A stretch of 64,000 nt of DNA from NCBI RefSeq assembly GCF_016756495.1, contig NZ_AP023243.1, forward strand, positions 2,670,501-2,734,500, read 5' to 3'. The translations under genes and the position numbers were made by a program. The notes below the pieces were generated by a model. The model was not told the DNA's origin. It saw only the letters and a program-made list of their open reading frames with translations, and ran no database searches. Numbering within the stretch: the stretch's first letter is position 1; every line of letters begins with the position of its first letter. Source of the DNA: Mesorhizobium sp. 113-3-3. GTDB taxonomy: Bacteria; Pseudomonadota; Alphaproteobacteria; Rhizobiales; Rhizobiaceae. Shown piece after piece: positions 51,090 to 60,299 of this stretch.

Positions 51090-52794
51090 TCTGAAGGCCT
51101 CGCTGATCGTCATTGCCGCAGCACTTGTCGCCGGCAGTGTCGCCTTGCTCGGCCTGCTGCCGTCCTACTGGGTGTTTCTGGCCACTTCGGTGCTGATCAC
51201 CGGCGTCGCCTTGCAGAGCCTCGGCCTCGTCGCCGGCCGCACCGGCATGATCGCGCTTTGCCAGATGTCGTTCGCCGGCGTCGGCGCCTGGACCGTCGGC
51301 TACCTCAACCTTGCCGAGGCGCCGGGCGGACTGCCCGTCTGGATCCTCATCGGCGGCTTGGCGGCGGTGCCGCTCGGCGTCGCCATCGGCCTGCCGGCGC
51401 TCAGGCTGCGCGGCATCAATCTTGCCATCGTCACGCTGTCCTTCGCCACCGCCTTCGACACCATACTGGCGACCATGACCTATCCCGGACAGACCGACTT
51501 CCTGCAGGTGCCGCGACCGGAATTGTTCGACAGCGACGAAGGCTATTTCGTCTTTGTGCTGCTGTTCTACGTGGTGATCGCGGTGGCGCTGGAAGTGCTC
51601 AGCCGTTCGCGGCTCGGCGCCTCCTGGCTGGCGGTGCGGCATTCCGAACGCGCGGCCGCCGCGCATGGCGTCAGCATCGCCACCGCCAAGCTGTCGGCCT
51701 TCGCCATTTCAGCTTTCATCGCCGGCATTTCCGGTGGGCTGCTGGCCGGCTATCTCGGCACGCTGGTCTCCGAGAATTTTGGCATGATGCAGTCGCTGTC
51801 GCTCTACGCCGTGGCGGTCATGACCGGCGCGCATTTCGCCGAGGGAGCGATCATCGGCGGGCTGCTGGTGGTGATGTTCCCGGAAATCCTGCGCCGGCTC
51901 GACCTGCCGCAGGACATCGGCAATGTGCTGTTCGCCATCGGCGCCACGCAGGCGCTGTCGACAGGCGAGACGATGAGCGAGACCTTCCGGCGGCAGTTGC
52001 GCAAGATGCTGCCGGCGCGCGTCAAGGCAGCTGTATCGGCGCCGGCAAGCGACCTGCCGAGCCCGGTCAGCCGCGCCGCCGGCCCGGCGCTCAGCATCGA
52101 CAAACTCACCGTGCGCTATGGCAGCGTGGTGGCGCTCGACGGCGTCAGCCTGACGGTCGCCGCCGGCACCGTCGCCGGGCTGATCGGTCCCAATGGCGCC
52201 GGCAAGTCGACCTTCATCGACGCCGTTGCCGGCTTCCTTGCGGGCTATGAAGGCAGCATCAAACTTGGCGACAAGCCGCTGGAAGGCATGCCGGCGCATC
52301 TGCGCGCCCGCGCCGGGGTGCGCCGGACCTGGCAGACCAACCGGATCGCGCCCGAACTCACCGTGGGCGGCTATCTGGCGCTGGCGGCCAAGGGCCTGTC
52401 GGCGAGCGAGACCAAAGCGATCCTTGGCTGGCTGGATTGTCCCGATCCCGACACGCTGGTGGTGTCGGTGGATGCCGGCACCAGGCGCCTGCTCGACGTC
52501 GCCGGCGTGGTCGCGGCGCGCCCGGCCGTGGTGCTGCTCGACGAGCCAGCCGCCGGCCAGTCGCACGAGGAGAGCGTGCGGCTGGGGCAACGCATCGCCG
52601 AGATCCCAAAGCTGTTCGGCTCGGCGGTGCTGTTGGTCGAGCACGACATGGACCTGGTGCGGGCGGTCTGCTCGCAGGTGACGGTGCTCGATTTCGGCCG
52701 CGTCATCGCCTCCGGCCCGCCGGCCAAGGTGCTCGACCAGGGGTCGGTGAAGAAGGCCTATCTCGGCATCGAGGAAGAGAGCGTGGCGGCATGA
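51076..52794 (+). CDS. Fused Liv-type permease and ATP-binding protein (LivM-LivG)
   Basis: A 572-residue fusion. Residues about 1-320 are a LivM permease with multiple membrane segments (LIVIAAALVAGSVALLGLLP) and the loop SWLAVRHSERAAAAHGVSI. Residues about 338-572 are a LivG ATPase with Walker A GPNGAGKST and Walker B VVLLDEPAAGQS. The ABC signature is degenerate: SVDAGTRRLLDVAG takes the place of LAYGQQRRLEIAR, so the usual Ser-Gly-Gly-Gln is not kept. The ATG at 51076 overlaps the LivH gene by 14 bases. It ends ATGA-coupled with the LivF gene. Such fusions occur but are not the rule. Confidence 0.88.
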   Translation: MKRASLKASLIVIAAALVAGSVALLGLLPSYWVFLATSVLITGVALQSLGLVAGRTGMIALCQMSFAGVGAWTVGYLNLAEAPGGLPVWILIGGLAAVPLGVAIGLPALRLRGINLAIVTLSFATAFDTILATMTYPGQTDFLQVPRPELFDSDEGYFVFVLLFYVVIAVALEVLSRSRLGASWLAVRHSERAAAAHGVSIATAKLSAFAISAFIAGISGGLLAGYLGTLVSENFGMMQSLSLYAVAVMTGAHFAEGAIIGGLLVVMFPEILRRLDLPQDIGNVLFAIGATQALSTGETMSETFRRQLRKMLPARVKAAVSAPASDLPSPVSRAAGPALSIDKLTVRYGSVVALDGVSLTVAAGTVAGLIGPNGAGKSTFIDAVAGFLAGYEGSIKLGDKPLEGMPAHLRARAGVRRTWQTNRIAPELTVGGYLALAAKGLSASETKAILGWLDCPDPDTLVVSVDAGTRRLLDVAGVVAARPAVVLLDEPAAGQSHEESVRLGQRIAEIPKLFGSAVLLVEHDMDLVRAVCSQVTVLDFGRVIASGPPAKVLDQGSVKKAYLGIEEESVAA

Positions 52795-53483
52795 GCAAGC
52801 TCGTCGTTTCCAACCTGTCGATCAACCGCGCCGAATTGCCGGTCGTGTCGTCACTCGACATAGCGGTCGAAAGCGGCGCCATCAGCGTCGTGCTCGGCGC
52901 CAACGGCGCCGGCAAGACGACGCTGCTCGAAGGTCTGTCAGGCATCATCCCGGTCGCCGGGGGCACCATCGCCATCGATGGCCACGAGATCCAGAAGGCA
53001 CGGCCGGGCGTGCGCTCACGCGAGGGCCTCGCCCATGTCGAGCAGGGCCGTACCGTGTTCCGCCAGCTTACCACCGAGGAGAACCTTCGGGTGAGCCTGC
53101 ATCCGGGGTCCGATGTCGCGGAAGCCTATGCGCTGTTTCCCGAACTGGTGCAGCGCCGCACGGTGAAGGCCAGCCTGCTTTCGGGCGGCGAACAGCAGAT
53201 GCTGGTAATCGCCCGCGCGCTGCTGACACGGCCCAAGGTGCTGCTGATCGACGAGATGTCGGCGGGGCTGGCGCCGGTCATCGTCACACGGCTGATGAGC
53301 GCGGTGCGCAAGCTCGCCGACAATGGGCTGGCGGTGCTGCTGGTCGAGCAGTTCGCGGCGCTCGCCTTGTCGATCGGCAACCGCGCCTATGTCATGCGGC
53401 GCGGCCGCGTCGTCCATGACGGCGACTGCCTAAAATTGCTCAAGTCGCCGGCTAAACTGCACCGGCTTTATCTCGGCGGATAA
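52791..53483 (+). CDS. Liv-type ABC transporter ATP-binding protein (LivF)
   Basis: A 230-residue ATPase. Walker A GANGAGKTT, the LivF-type Q-loop region HVEQGRTVFRQLT, the signature LSGGEQQML and Walker B VLLIDEMSAGLAP are canonical. It starts with ATG overlapping the stop of the fused gene by four bases and ends the operon. With an intact signature it may compensate for the degenerate one in the LivG domain. Confidence 0.92.
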   Translation: MSKLVVSNLSINRAELPVVSSLDIAVESGAISVVLGANGAGKTTLLEGLSGIIPVAGGTIAIDGHEIQKARPGVRSREGLAHVEQGRTVFRQLTTEENLRVSLHPGSDVAEAYALFPELVQRRTVKASLLSGGEQQMLVIARALLTRPKVLLIDEMSAGLAPVIVTRLMSAVRKLADNGLAVLLVEQFAALALSIGNRAYVMRRGRVVHDGDCLKLLKSPAKLHRLYLGG

Positions 53484-53488
53484 GGCGG

Positions 53489-55300
53489 TTAGCCGGCGCG
53501 CTTCCAGCAGGCGATGAAATGGCCTGATGCAATCTCCTTGGCCACCGGTTGGGCGGCATGGCAGCCGGCGTCCGCCAGCGGGCAGCGGCCCGCGAAGGCG
53601 CAGCCGCCGGGGCCGGCTTCGAGGGCCGTCTGCGCTTCGGCCAGGGTCGTCGCTTGGCCATCGTTGGAAGACGCGGCCAACAGCATCTGCGTGTAGGGAT
53701 GGTTGGGGCCGGCGAAGATCTGGTCGGAGGAACCGGTCTCGACCAGGCGGCCGCGATAGAGCACGCCGATGCGGTCGGCCATGTAGCGCACGACCCTCAG
53801 ATCGTGGCTGATGAAGAGGTAGGCGGTATCCTCTTTCTTCTGCAGGTCGTTGAGCAGGTTGAGCACGGTCGCCTGCACCGAGACGTCGAGCGCCGAGGTC
53901 GGCTCGTCCAGGACCACCAGCCGCGGCAGGCCGGCGAAGGCGCGCGCAATGGCCGTGCGCTGGCGCTGGCCGCCTGAGAGTGTGCCGGGTTTCTGCTCCG
54001 ATGTCGTGCGGGCGAGGCGGACCGATGCCAGGAGGTCACTGATGCGCTGCGGCACGGCGCGGCGCGGCAGGCCGGCCAGGCGGCGCAACGGGCGGCCGAG
54101 GATGCGGCCGATGCGCTGGCGCGGATTGAGCGTGCGGTCGGGCGACTGGAACACCATCTGCACGTCGCGCCGCTCGCTCGCCTGCCGCCGCTCGACCAGC
54201 GGCGCCACGGTCTTGCCGAACAGCGCGACCGTGCCCGCCGTCGGCGGCTGCAGGCCGGTGACGATGCGGGCCAGCGTCGATTTGCCGGAACCGGATTCGC
54301 CGATCAGCCCAAAAGTCTCGCCACTGGCGATGTCGAGGTCGATGCCGTGCAGCACCGGCTGGCCTCCGAAGGATTGCTTTATCCCACGGCAAGAGACGGC
54401 GATTTTGTGCTCCAATGCGGGCAGGGCGCTTTCCGTTTGCTCGCGGGCCGGCACGTCCGAAGCCAGGTCCACCGGGCTGGCATCCTCGGCCAGCCTGCCG
54501 TCGCGCTTGGTGCGGCTGAGCGTGGGAATGGCGGCGACCAGCGCTCGTGTATAGGCGTGGCGCGGGTTGTCGAACACGTCAGCGGCGGCACCGGTTTCGA
54601 CAATCGAGCCGGCCTGCATCACCGACACCCGGTCGCAGGAGCGGCGGATCAGGTTGATGTCGTGGCTGATCAGCAGGATCGAGGTGCGGTGCTCGCGGCG
54701 CAGATCGTCGAGGATGGCGATGATCTCGGACTGGACGCTGGCGTCGAGCGCCGTGGTCGGCTCGTCCATCACCAGCAGTGCGGGGTCCAGCGCGATGGCA
54801 ATGGCGATGTTGGCGCGCTGCTGCATGCCGCCCGACAGTTCATGCGGATAGAGCCGCAGCACGCGTTCGGGGTTGCCGACTCGCACGCGGCTCAGAAGTT
54901 GGGCCGCACGGCCAAGCGCATCGTCGTGATGCATCGGGCGATGGCGCAGGATCGTCTCGGTGATCTGGCCGCCAATGGTCATGCTCGGGTTCAGCGCCGA
55001 GCCCGGATGCTGGTAGACGGCGGCGATGCGGTCACCGCGCAGCCGACGCAGCTGGTCGGCGGAGAGGTTGCGGATCTCGCGGTTTTCGAAGGCCAACTGC
55101 GCGGCCTCGACCCGGGCATGCCTGGGCAGATAGCGCAGCACCGCCAGCGCCACCGAGCTCTTGCCCGAACCGGATTCGCCGACCAGCCCGAGCGCTTCGC
55201 CCTGGCCGATGGAGAGCGAAATGTCATCGACCGCGCGATGGATGCGCCTGGCTCCGGCATAGGAAACGGAGAGGCGCTCGACATTCAAGACTGAAGACAT
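53489..55300 (-). CDS. Fused double ATP-binding protein of an Opp/Dpp-type transporter
   Basis: A 603-residue protein with two complete ABC ATPases in one chain (DppD-like then DppF-like). Copy one has GESGSGKSS, LSGGMQQR and LLVMDEPTTALD; copy two has GESGSGKST, LSGGQRQR and LVVLDEPTSALD. The end FAGRCPLADAGCHAAQP is the Cys-containing tail of this class. The ATG at 55300 begins the ATPase fold; a TTG at 55345 is an alternative. It is divergent from the cluster at 55495-61177, whose binding protein and permeases have no other ATPase, so it surely energises that system. Confidence 0.9.
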   Translation of the reverse strand: MSSVLNVERLSVSYAGARRIHRAVDDISLSIGQGEALGLVGESGSGKSSVALAVLRYLPRHARVEAAQLAFENREIRNLSADQLRRLRGDRIAAVYQHPGSALNPSMTIGGQITETILRHRPMHHDDALGRAAQLLSRVRVGNPERVLRLYPHELSGGMQQRANIAIAIALDPALLVMDEPTTALDASVQSEIIAILDDLRREHRTSILLISHDINLIRRSCDRVSVMQAGSIVETGAAADVFDNPRHAYTRALVAAIPTLSRTKRDGRLAEDASPVDLASDVPAREQTESALPALEHKIAVSCRGIKQSFGGQPVLHGIDLDIASGETFGLIGESGSGKSTLARIVTGLQPPTAGTVALFGKTVAPLVERRQASERRDVQMVFQSPDRTLNPRQRIGRILGRPLRRLAGLPRRAVPQRISDLLASVRLARTTSEQKPGTLSGGQRQRTAIARAFAGLPRLVVLDEPTSALDVSVQATVLNLLNDLQKKEDTAYLFISHDLRVVRYMADRIGVLYRGRLVETGSSDQIFAGPNHPYTQMLLAASSNDGQATTLAEAQTALEAGPGGCAFAGRCPLADAGCHAAQPVAKEIASGHFIACWKRAG

Positions 55301-55494
55301 GGAGGACCGGAAACCACTTTCTGTCCGCGCGGCGATCAAGGGCAATCGCTTCCGCTTTCATATGGAACAATCTCTATAAAATTACTCGAATTAAGCTCGA
55401 GCGCAATCTAACTTTCGCTGACTGGACAATTTTCGGGGCACGGCCACAGGCCGCAGCGCCGGCGGTTTTCCGCATCCGCAGGGAAGGTATCGAG

Positions 55495-56847
55495 ATGTCG
55501 CACATGATCCTCAGCGCGTTCTTCTTCAACCCGCAGGGCGACCACCGCATGGCCTGGCGCCACCCCCGCGCGCCGGGCCGCGAAGTGCTCGATTTCGACT
55601 ATTATCGCGAACTGGTGCAGGCGGCCGAACGGGCACGCATCGACACCATCTTCGTCGCCGACCACGTGTCGATCTGGGATTCGGTCAAGAGCGGCGTCGC
55701 GCATTACGCCAATGCCCGCCTCGAACCGTTGACGCTGCTGTCGGCGCTGGCCGCGGTGACCAAACATATCGGCCTGATCACCACGGCGTCGAGCTCCTAC
55801 AGCGAGCCCTACAATGTCGCGCGGCTGTTCGCCTCGCTCGACCATCTCAGCAAGGGCAGGGCGTCGTGGAACGTCGTCACCTCGGCGATGGACGAGGAGG
55901 CGCGCAATTTCGGCCGAGACGGCAATATCGAACACGCCTTCCGCTATGAGCGGGCCGGCGAATTCCTCGATATCGTCAAGGCGCTGTGGGACAGCTGGGA
56001 AGACGAGTCGCTCCTCATCGACAAGGAGACGGGCTATTTCGCCGATCCCGACAAGGTCCATCCGATCGACCACAAGGGCAAGCACTTCAAGGTGCGCGGG
56101 CCGCTCAACGTGTCGCGGCCGCCGCAGGGCCATCCGCTGATCGTCCAGGCCGGTTCGTCCGAGGACGGCAAGAATTTCGCCACGGCGCAAGCCGATGCGC
56201 ATTTCGCCATCTACAGCACCAGGGAAGACGGCATCAAGTACCGCCAGGACATCAACGAGCGGCTGGCGCGCCATGGCCGGCGGCCGGAAAGCTTCAAGAT
56301 CCTGCCCGGCATCCTGCCCATCGTCGCCGCTTCGGAGGCCGAAGGCCGCGACAAGCAGGAGTATCTGCAGAGCCTGCTGCCCGACCAGGTCGGCATCGAC
56401 CTGTTGTCGAGCTGGAGCGGCGTCGACCTTTCGGCCTATCCGCCGGACGGACCGCTGCCGCCGCTGCCGGACGAGAGCACCTTCAATGGCGGGCGCACCT
56501 CGCTCAACCGCGTCAAGCAATGGTCGAAGCAGAATCTCAGCCTGCGCGACATTGCCCGCAAGCTCGCCAACAGCGGCTCGGTGCCGAACGTTGCCGGCAC
56601 GCCGAAGCAGATCGCCGACCAGCTCGAGGACTGGTTCGTCGCGGGTGCGGCCGACGGCTTCAACCTGATGTTCCCGCTGCTGCCCGAGGACTGGGTGAAT
56701 TTCGCCGAACAGGTGGTGCCGGAATTGCAGCGTCGCGGCCTCGTCCCGACCGAATACGCGCCGGGCACCTTGCGCGACCGTTTCGGGCTTGCCCGCCCCG
56801 CCAACCGCTTCGCCGAGCAGCGCGCCAATGCGCGCGCCGTATCCTGA
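55495..56847 (+). CDS. LLM-class flavin-dependent monooxygenase (NtaA/SnaA/DszA type)
   Basis: A 450-residue flavin-dependent monooxygenase. HMILSAFFFNPQGDHRMAWR, the substrate-site-like ADHVSIWDS, TASSSYSEPYNVARLFASLD and SKGRASWNVVTSAMD are the diagnostic blocks of the nitrilotriacetate/alkanesulfonate/DszA subgroup. These need reduced FMN from a separate reductase, which is not adjacent. It heads an operon with a DUF427 protein and a peptide-type transporter, so it likely oxidises the transported compound. The compound is unknown. Confidence 0.9.
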   Translation: MSHMILSAFFFNPQGDHRMAWRHPRAPGREVLDFDYYRELVQAAERARIDTIFVADHVSIWDSVKSGVAHYANARLEPLTLLSALAAVTKHIGLITTASSSYSEPYNVARLFASLDHLSKGRASWNVVTSAMDEEARNFGRDGNIEHAFRYERAGEFLDIVKALWDSWEDESLLIDKETGYFADPDKVHPIDHKGKHFKVRGPLNVSRPPQGHPLIVQAGSSEDGKNFATAQADAHFAIYSTREDGIKYRQDINERLARHGRRPESFKILPGILPIVAASEAEGRDKQEYLQSLLPDQVGIDLLSSWSGVDLSAYPPDGPLPPLPDESTFNGGRTSLNRVKQWSKQNLSLRDIARKLANSGSVPNVAGTPKQIADQLEDWFVAGAADGFNLMFPLLPEDWVNFAEQVVPELQRRGLVPTEYAPGTLRDRFGLARPANRFAEQRANARAVS

Positions 56848-56859
56848 GAGGGGACAGCC

Positions 56860-57633
56860 ATGACCGCCGCACCAAACCTCCAGCCCCGCGAAGCCAGCGC
56901 TCCGCGCCTCGTCAATGTGCTGCACAGCCCCAAGCGCGTGCGCGTCAAATTCGGCGGCCGCACCATCGCCGACAGCCGCAACGTGCTGGTGCTGCGTTCC
57001 AACCATTTCCTGCCGATCTATTTCTTCCCGCCGTCCTCGGTCGATGTGTCGGTGCTGAAACCTTCCGCGCACCGCGAGCCGCACGCGGTCGGCGGCGAGA
57101 CCGCCTATTGGGACATAGACAGCGGCGACAGGCGCGCCGCCAATGCGGCGTGGTCGTTCACGGCACCGCCGGACGAAAATCTTTCGCCGCTTGCCGGCCG
57201 CATCGCCTTCACCTGGAAAGCGGTCGACCAGTGGTTCGAGGAGGAAGAGGAAGTCTTCGTCCACGCCCGCGATCCCTATGCGCGCATCGACGTGCTGCAC
57301 AGTTCCAGCCATGTGCAGGTCTGGTTCGACGGCGACATCATCGCCGACAGCAAGCGCCCGGTGCTGCTGTTCGAGACCCTTCTGCCGACGCGGTTCTATC
57401 TGCCGCCGGATGATGTCCGGCTGGAGCGGCTGACGGCGTCCAATTCGACGACGCGATGTCCCTACAAGGGCATCGCCTCCTACTGGTCGGGTCTTTTGAA
57501 GGACGGTTCGGTTCGGCCGGACATTGCCTGGAGCTACCGCGACCCGATCGACGAAATGCCGAAAGTCAAAGGGCTGATCGCCTTCTATCCGCAAGCGGTC
57601 GACCGCATCCATCTCGACGGCCAGCCGGCCTGA
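56860..57633 (+). CDS. Tandem DUF427 protein
   Basis: A 257-residue protein with two consecutive DUF427 domains. The first (about residues 20-125) begins SPKRVRVKFGGRTIADSRNV, the second (about 138-257) SSSHVQVWFDGDIIADSKRP. Both contain the typical WSFTAP/AWSYRDP and GRIAFTWKAVDQWFEEEE/KGLIAFYPQAVDRIHLDG pairs. Single-domain DUF427 proteins are common; their function is unknown. It starts 12 bases after the monooxygenase and precedes the transport genes. Confidence 0.85.
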   Translation: MTAAPNLQPREASAPRLVNVLHSPKRVRVKFGGRTIADSRNVLVLRSNHFLPIYFFPPSSVDVSVLKPSAHREPHAVGGETAYWDIDSGDRRAANAAWSFTAPPDENLSPLAGRIAFTWKAVDQWFEEEEEVFVHARDPYARIDVLHSSSHVQVWFDGDIIADSKRPVLLFETLLPTRFYLPPDDVRLERLTASNSTTRCPYKGIASYWSGLLKDGSVRPDIAWSYRDPIDEMPKVKGLIAFYPQAVDRIHLDGQPA

Positions 57634-57678
57634 CGGCGGCTTTTTCTCCCCCATCCTCCCATTGATGAGAGACTGACA

Positions 57679-59331
57679 ATGACGAAACGTTCCGACATCG
57701 ATCTTCTGCGCAACCAGTCGACGCGCGGCCACACAGGCGACATCTGGAATGTCGCGGTGGACGAATATGCGCAAGGCTTCCTCAAGCGCCGCGACCTCCT
57801 GAAATACGCCGCACTCCTCGGCCTCGCCGGCTTTGCCGCCTCGCAGGGCCTGTTCACGCCGGGCGCGGCACGCGCGGCGACACCTGGGGGCACGGTCCGC
57901 GTCGGCCTCGGCCAGCCGACCAAGGCGATCGATCCCGTCACCATCACCGACCCGGCCAGCATCGGCGTGATCAGCCAGGTCGGCGAATATCTGATCCTCG
58001 ACGATCCCAAGGACGGACTGCAGCCGAAGCTTGCGGTCTCGTGGGAAGCCGACGAGACGGCCAAGCGCTGGACGTTCAAATTGCGGCCGGGCGTGAAATT
58101 CCACGATGGCCGCACGGTCACGGCCAAGGACGTGGTGGCGAGCTTCGAACGGCTGGTCGATCCGGCCAGCGGCTCGTCGGCGCTGTCGGCCTATAAGGGC
58201 ATCCTCTCCAAGGGCGGCGCCAAGGTCGTCGACGACGAAACCGTCGCCTTCGATCTCGACCAGTCGAACAGCAATTTCCCGTTCTACGTTTCCTCCGATG
58301 TCTACAACGCCGTCATCGTGCCATCAGACTATGCCGGCGATTTCGAGAAGACGTTCAACGGCACCGGACCTTTCAAGCTGGAGTCCTTCCGTCCCAAGCA
58401 GGGCGCCAGCTTCGTGCGCAACCCGGACTATTGGGGCGACAAAGCGCTGCCCGACCGGGTCGAGATCAAGTTCTTCGACGACGAGCAGGCGCAGGTGCTG
58501 GCCTTGCAGGCCGGCCAGCTCGACGTGATCCCTTCCACCACGCGGTTGGAGCTGGCGATCGAGGGCAATCCCAATTTCAAGCTGCTCAGTGTGCAGGCCA
58601 GCTCGCATGATCCGGCGCATCTGCGAACCGACCAGGCGCCGTTCACCGACAAGCGCGTGCGCCGCGCGCTGGCGCTGACCATCGACCGCGAGGCGGTGGT
58701 CAAGGGTCTGCTGAAGGGCCGCGCCGTCGTCGGCAACGACACGCCGTTCGCGCCGATCTTCCCATCGGCCGATCCGTCGGTGCCGCAGCGCAAGCAGGAC
58801 ATCACCGAAGCCAAGCGGCTGCTTGGCGAGGCCGGCGTGCCCAACGGCTTCGAGGTGACGCTGACCACCGAGCGCGCCTACGACATTCCCGACTATGCCG
58901 TGATCATCCAGAACTTCGCCAAGAAGGCCGGCATCGACATCAAGCTCAACGTGCTGCCGCAGGATGCTTATTACGGCTCGGCGACGTTCGGCAGTTCGCC
59001 ATGGCTGGACTCCAATCTCGGCATCACCGATTTCGGCCATCGCGGCACGCCCGACATCTTCCTCAACGCGACGCTGAAGAGCTCGGGCGCCTGGAACGCG
59101 GCGCATTTCAACAATCCGGATTATGACGCGCTGCTCATCGACTACGGCAAGGCTCGCGACCTGCAGGCGCAGCGCGTGGCCGCCGGCAAGATCCAGACGC
59201 TGCTGCTCGACGAGACGCCGCTGATCATCAGCTATTTCTCGCAATACAGCCGCATCGTCTCCTCGAAGGTCGAGGGCGTGCGCTTCACCGCCATCTCGCA
59301 CCTGCTGCTCGACAAGGTGTCGTTCGTGTGA
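57679..59331 (+). CDS. Opp/Dpp-type ABC transporter substrate-binding protein with a Tat-like signal
   Basis: A 550-residue family 5 binding protein. The N-terminus has a long leader with LKRRDLLKYAALLGLAGF, a twin-arginine-type motif (RRxLLK) followed by a hydrophobic region and a cleavage-like ARAA/TPGG around residue 65. This is longer than usual and suggests export by the Tat route. GGTVRVGLGQPTKAIDPVTI and RWTFKLRPGVKFHDGRTVTA are family features. The 3' end overlaps the permease GTG start by four bases. Confidence 0.88.
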   Translation: MTKRSDIDLLRNQSTRGHTGDIWNVAVDEYAQGFLKRRDLLKYAALLGLAGFAASQGLFTPGAARAATPGGTVRVGLGQPTKAIDPVTITDPASIGVISQVGEYLILDDPKDGLQPKLAVSWEADETAKRWTFKLRPGVKFHDGRTVTAKDVVASFERLVDPASGSSALSAYKGILSKGGAKVVDDETVAFDLDQSNSNFPFYVSSDVYNAVIVPSDYAGDFEKTFNGTGPFKLESFRPKQGASFVRNPDYWGDKALPDRVEIKFFDDEQAQVLALQAGQLDVIPSTTRLELAIEGNPNFKLLSVQASSHDPAHLRTDQAPFTDKRVRRALALTIDREAVVKGLLKGRAVVGNDTPFAPIFPSADPSVPQRKQDITEAKRLLGEAGVPNGFEVTLTTERAYDIPDYAVIIQNFAKKAGIDIKLNVLPQDAYYGSATFGSSPWLDSNLGITDFGHRGTPDIFLNATLKSSGAWNAAHFNNPDYDALLIDYGKARDLQAQRVAAGKIQTLLLDETPLIISYFSQYSRIVSSKVEGVRFTAISHLLLDKVSFV

Positions 59332-60299
59332 CCGCCTCGATGGCGATCGTGCGGCCGCTGGTGGCACGCGCCGGCTCGCTGCTTCTGACGCTGTGGCTGG
59401 TCAGCGCGCTGGTCTTCCTCGCCGGGCAAGTGCTGCCCGGCGACGTCGGCCGCGTCATGCTCGGCCCGTTCGCCGACGCACAGGCCGTCGCCGAGCTGAA
59501 CCGCAAGCTCGGCACCGACCAGCCAATCCTTGCGCAGTATTGGCACTGGTTCAGCCTGGCGATCAGGGGTGATTTCGGCGACTCGCTGTCGATGCGCGCG
59601 CCGGTGGCGCCGTTCGTCCTGTCTGGTATCAAGAATTCCGCGGCACTGGCCGGTGTCGTGCTGCTGTTCCTGGTGCCGATTGGCATCGGTGCCGGCGTCG
59701 TCGCGGGCCTGCGCTCGGGGAGCCTTGCCGACAGGCTGATCGTGCTGACCGGCGTCTCGCTCTCTATCGTGCCGGACTTCGTCTCCGGCCTGCTTTTGCT
59801 GATGGTCTTCGGCCTGTGGCTGGCCTGGTTTCCGATCTCCGGTGCGGCGCCGGATGGGGCCGGCTTCTGGACGTCCAGCTACCACCTCATCCTGCCGGCG
59901 CTGCCGCTGGTGCTGAACCTGATCGGCTATGTCGCGCGCATGACCAGGGCAGGGGTGATCGACGCGCGCGCGGCGGACTATACGCGCACCGCGATCCTCA
60001 AGGGTCTCACCCCCTCGCAGGTGTTGTTCAAGCATGTGCTGCGCAACGCGCTGGTGCCGACGGTGGCGGTCATCGCCACACAAAGCGGCTTCCTGCTTGG
60101 CGGGCTGGTGGTGATCGAGGCCCTGTTCGGCATTCAGGGGCTCGGCAATCTGGTGCTCAGTGCCGCCAAGGCGCGCGACTTTCCGATGCTCGAGGCCGGG
60201 GTTCTGGTGATGGCGGCCATCTTCGTGTCGACGGCGGCGATCGGCGATCTCCTGCAAGCGCTGCTCGACCCGCGCCAGCGCCGGCGAAGCGCGCCATGA
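59328..60299 (+). CDS. ABC transporter permease, Opp/DppB type
   Basis: A 323-residue permease beginning with GTG and coupled to the upstream gene (GTGA). About six hydrophobic helices (e.g. SLLLTLWLVSALVFLAGQVL); the EAA loop is DYTRTAILKGLTPSQVLFKH. GDVGRVMLGPFADAQAVAEL is the DppB-type N-terminal block. It pairs with the next permease. Confidence 0.92.
   Translation: MTASMAIVRPLVARAGSLLLTLWLVSALVFLAGQVLPGDVGRVMLGPFADAQAVAELNRKLGTDQPILAQYWHWFSLAIRGDFGDSLSMRAPVAPFVLSGIKNSAALAGVVLLFLVPIGIGAGVVAGLRSGSLADRLIVLTGVSLSIVPDFVSGLLLLMVFGLWLAWFPISGAAPDGAGFWTSSYHLILPALPLVLNLIGYVARMTRAGVIDARAADYTRTAILKGLTPSQVLFKHVLRNALVPTVAVIATQSGFLLGGLVVIEALFGIQGLGNLVLSAAKARDFPMLEAGVLVMAAIFVSTAAIGDLLQALLDPRQRRRSAP

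Noticed and set aside
55385..55401. CTCGA/TCGAG inverted repeat between the fused ATPase and the LLM gene
   Set aside because: Five-base arms are expected by chance in this AT-richer gap, and no regulator gene is adjacent.
55408..58104. 898-residue minus-strand frame opposite the LLM, DUF427 and binding-protein genes
   Set aside because: Covers three genuine genes on the other strand and has no motif of its own.
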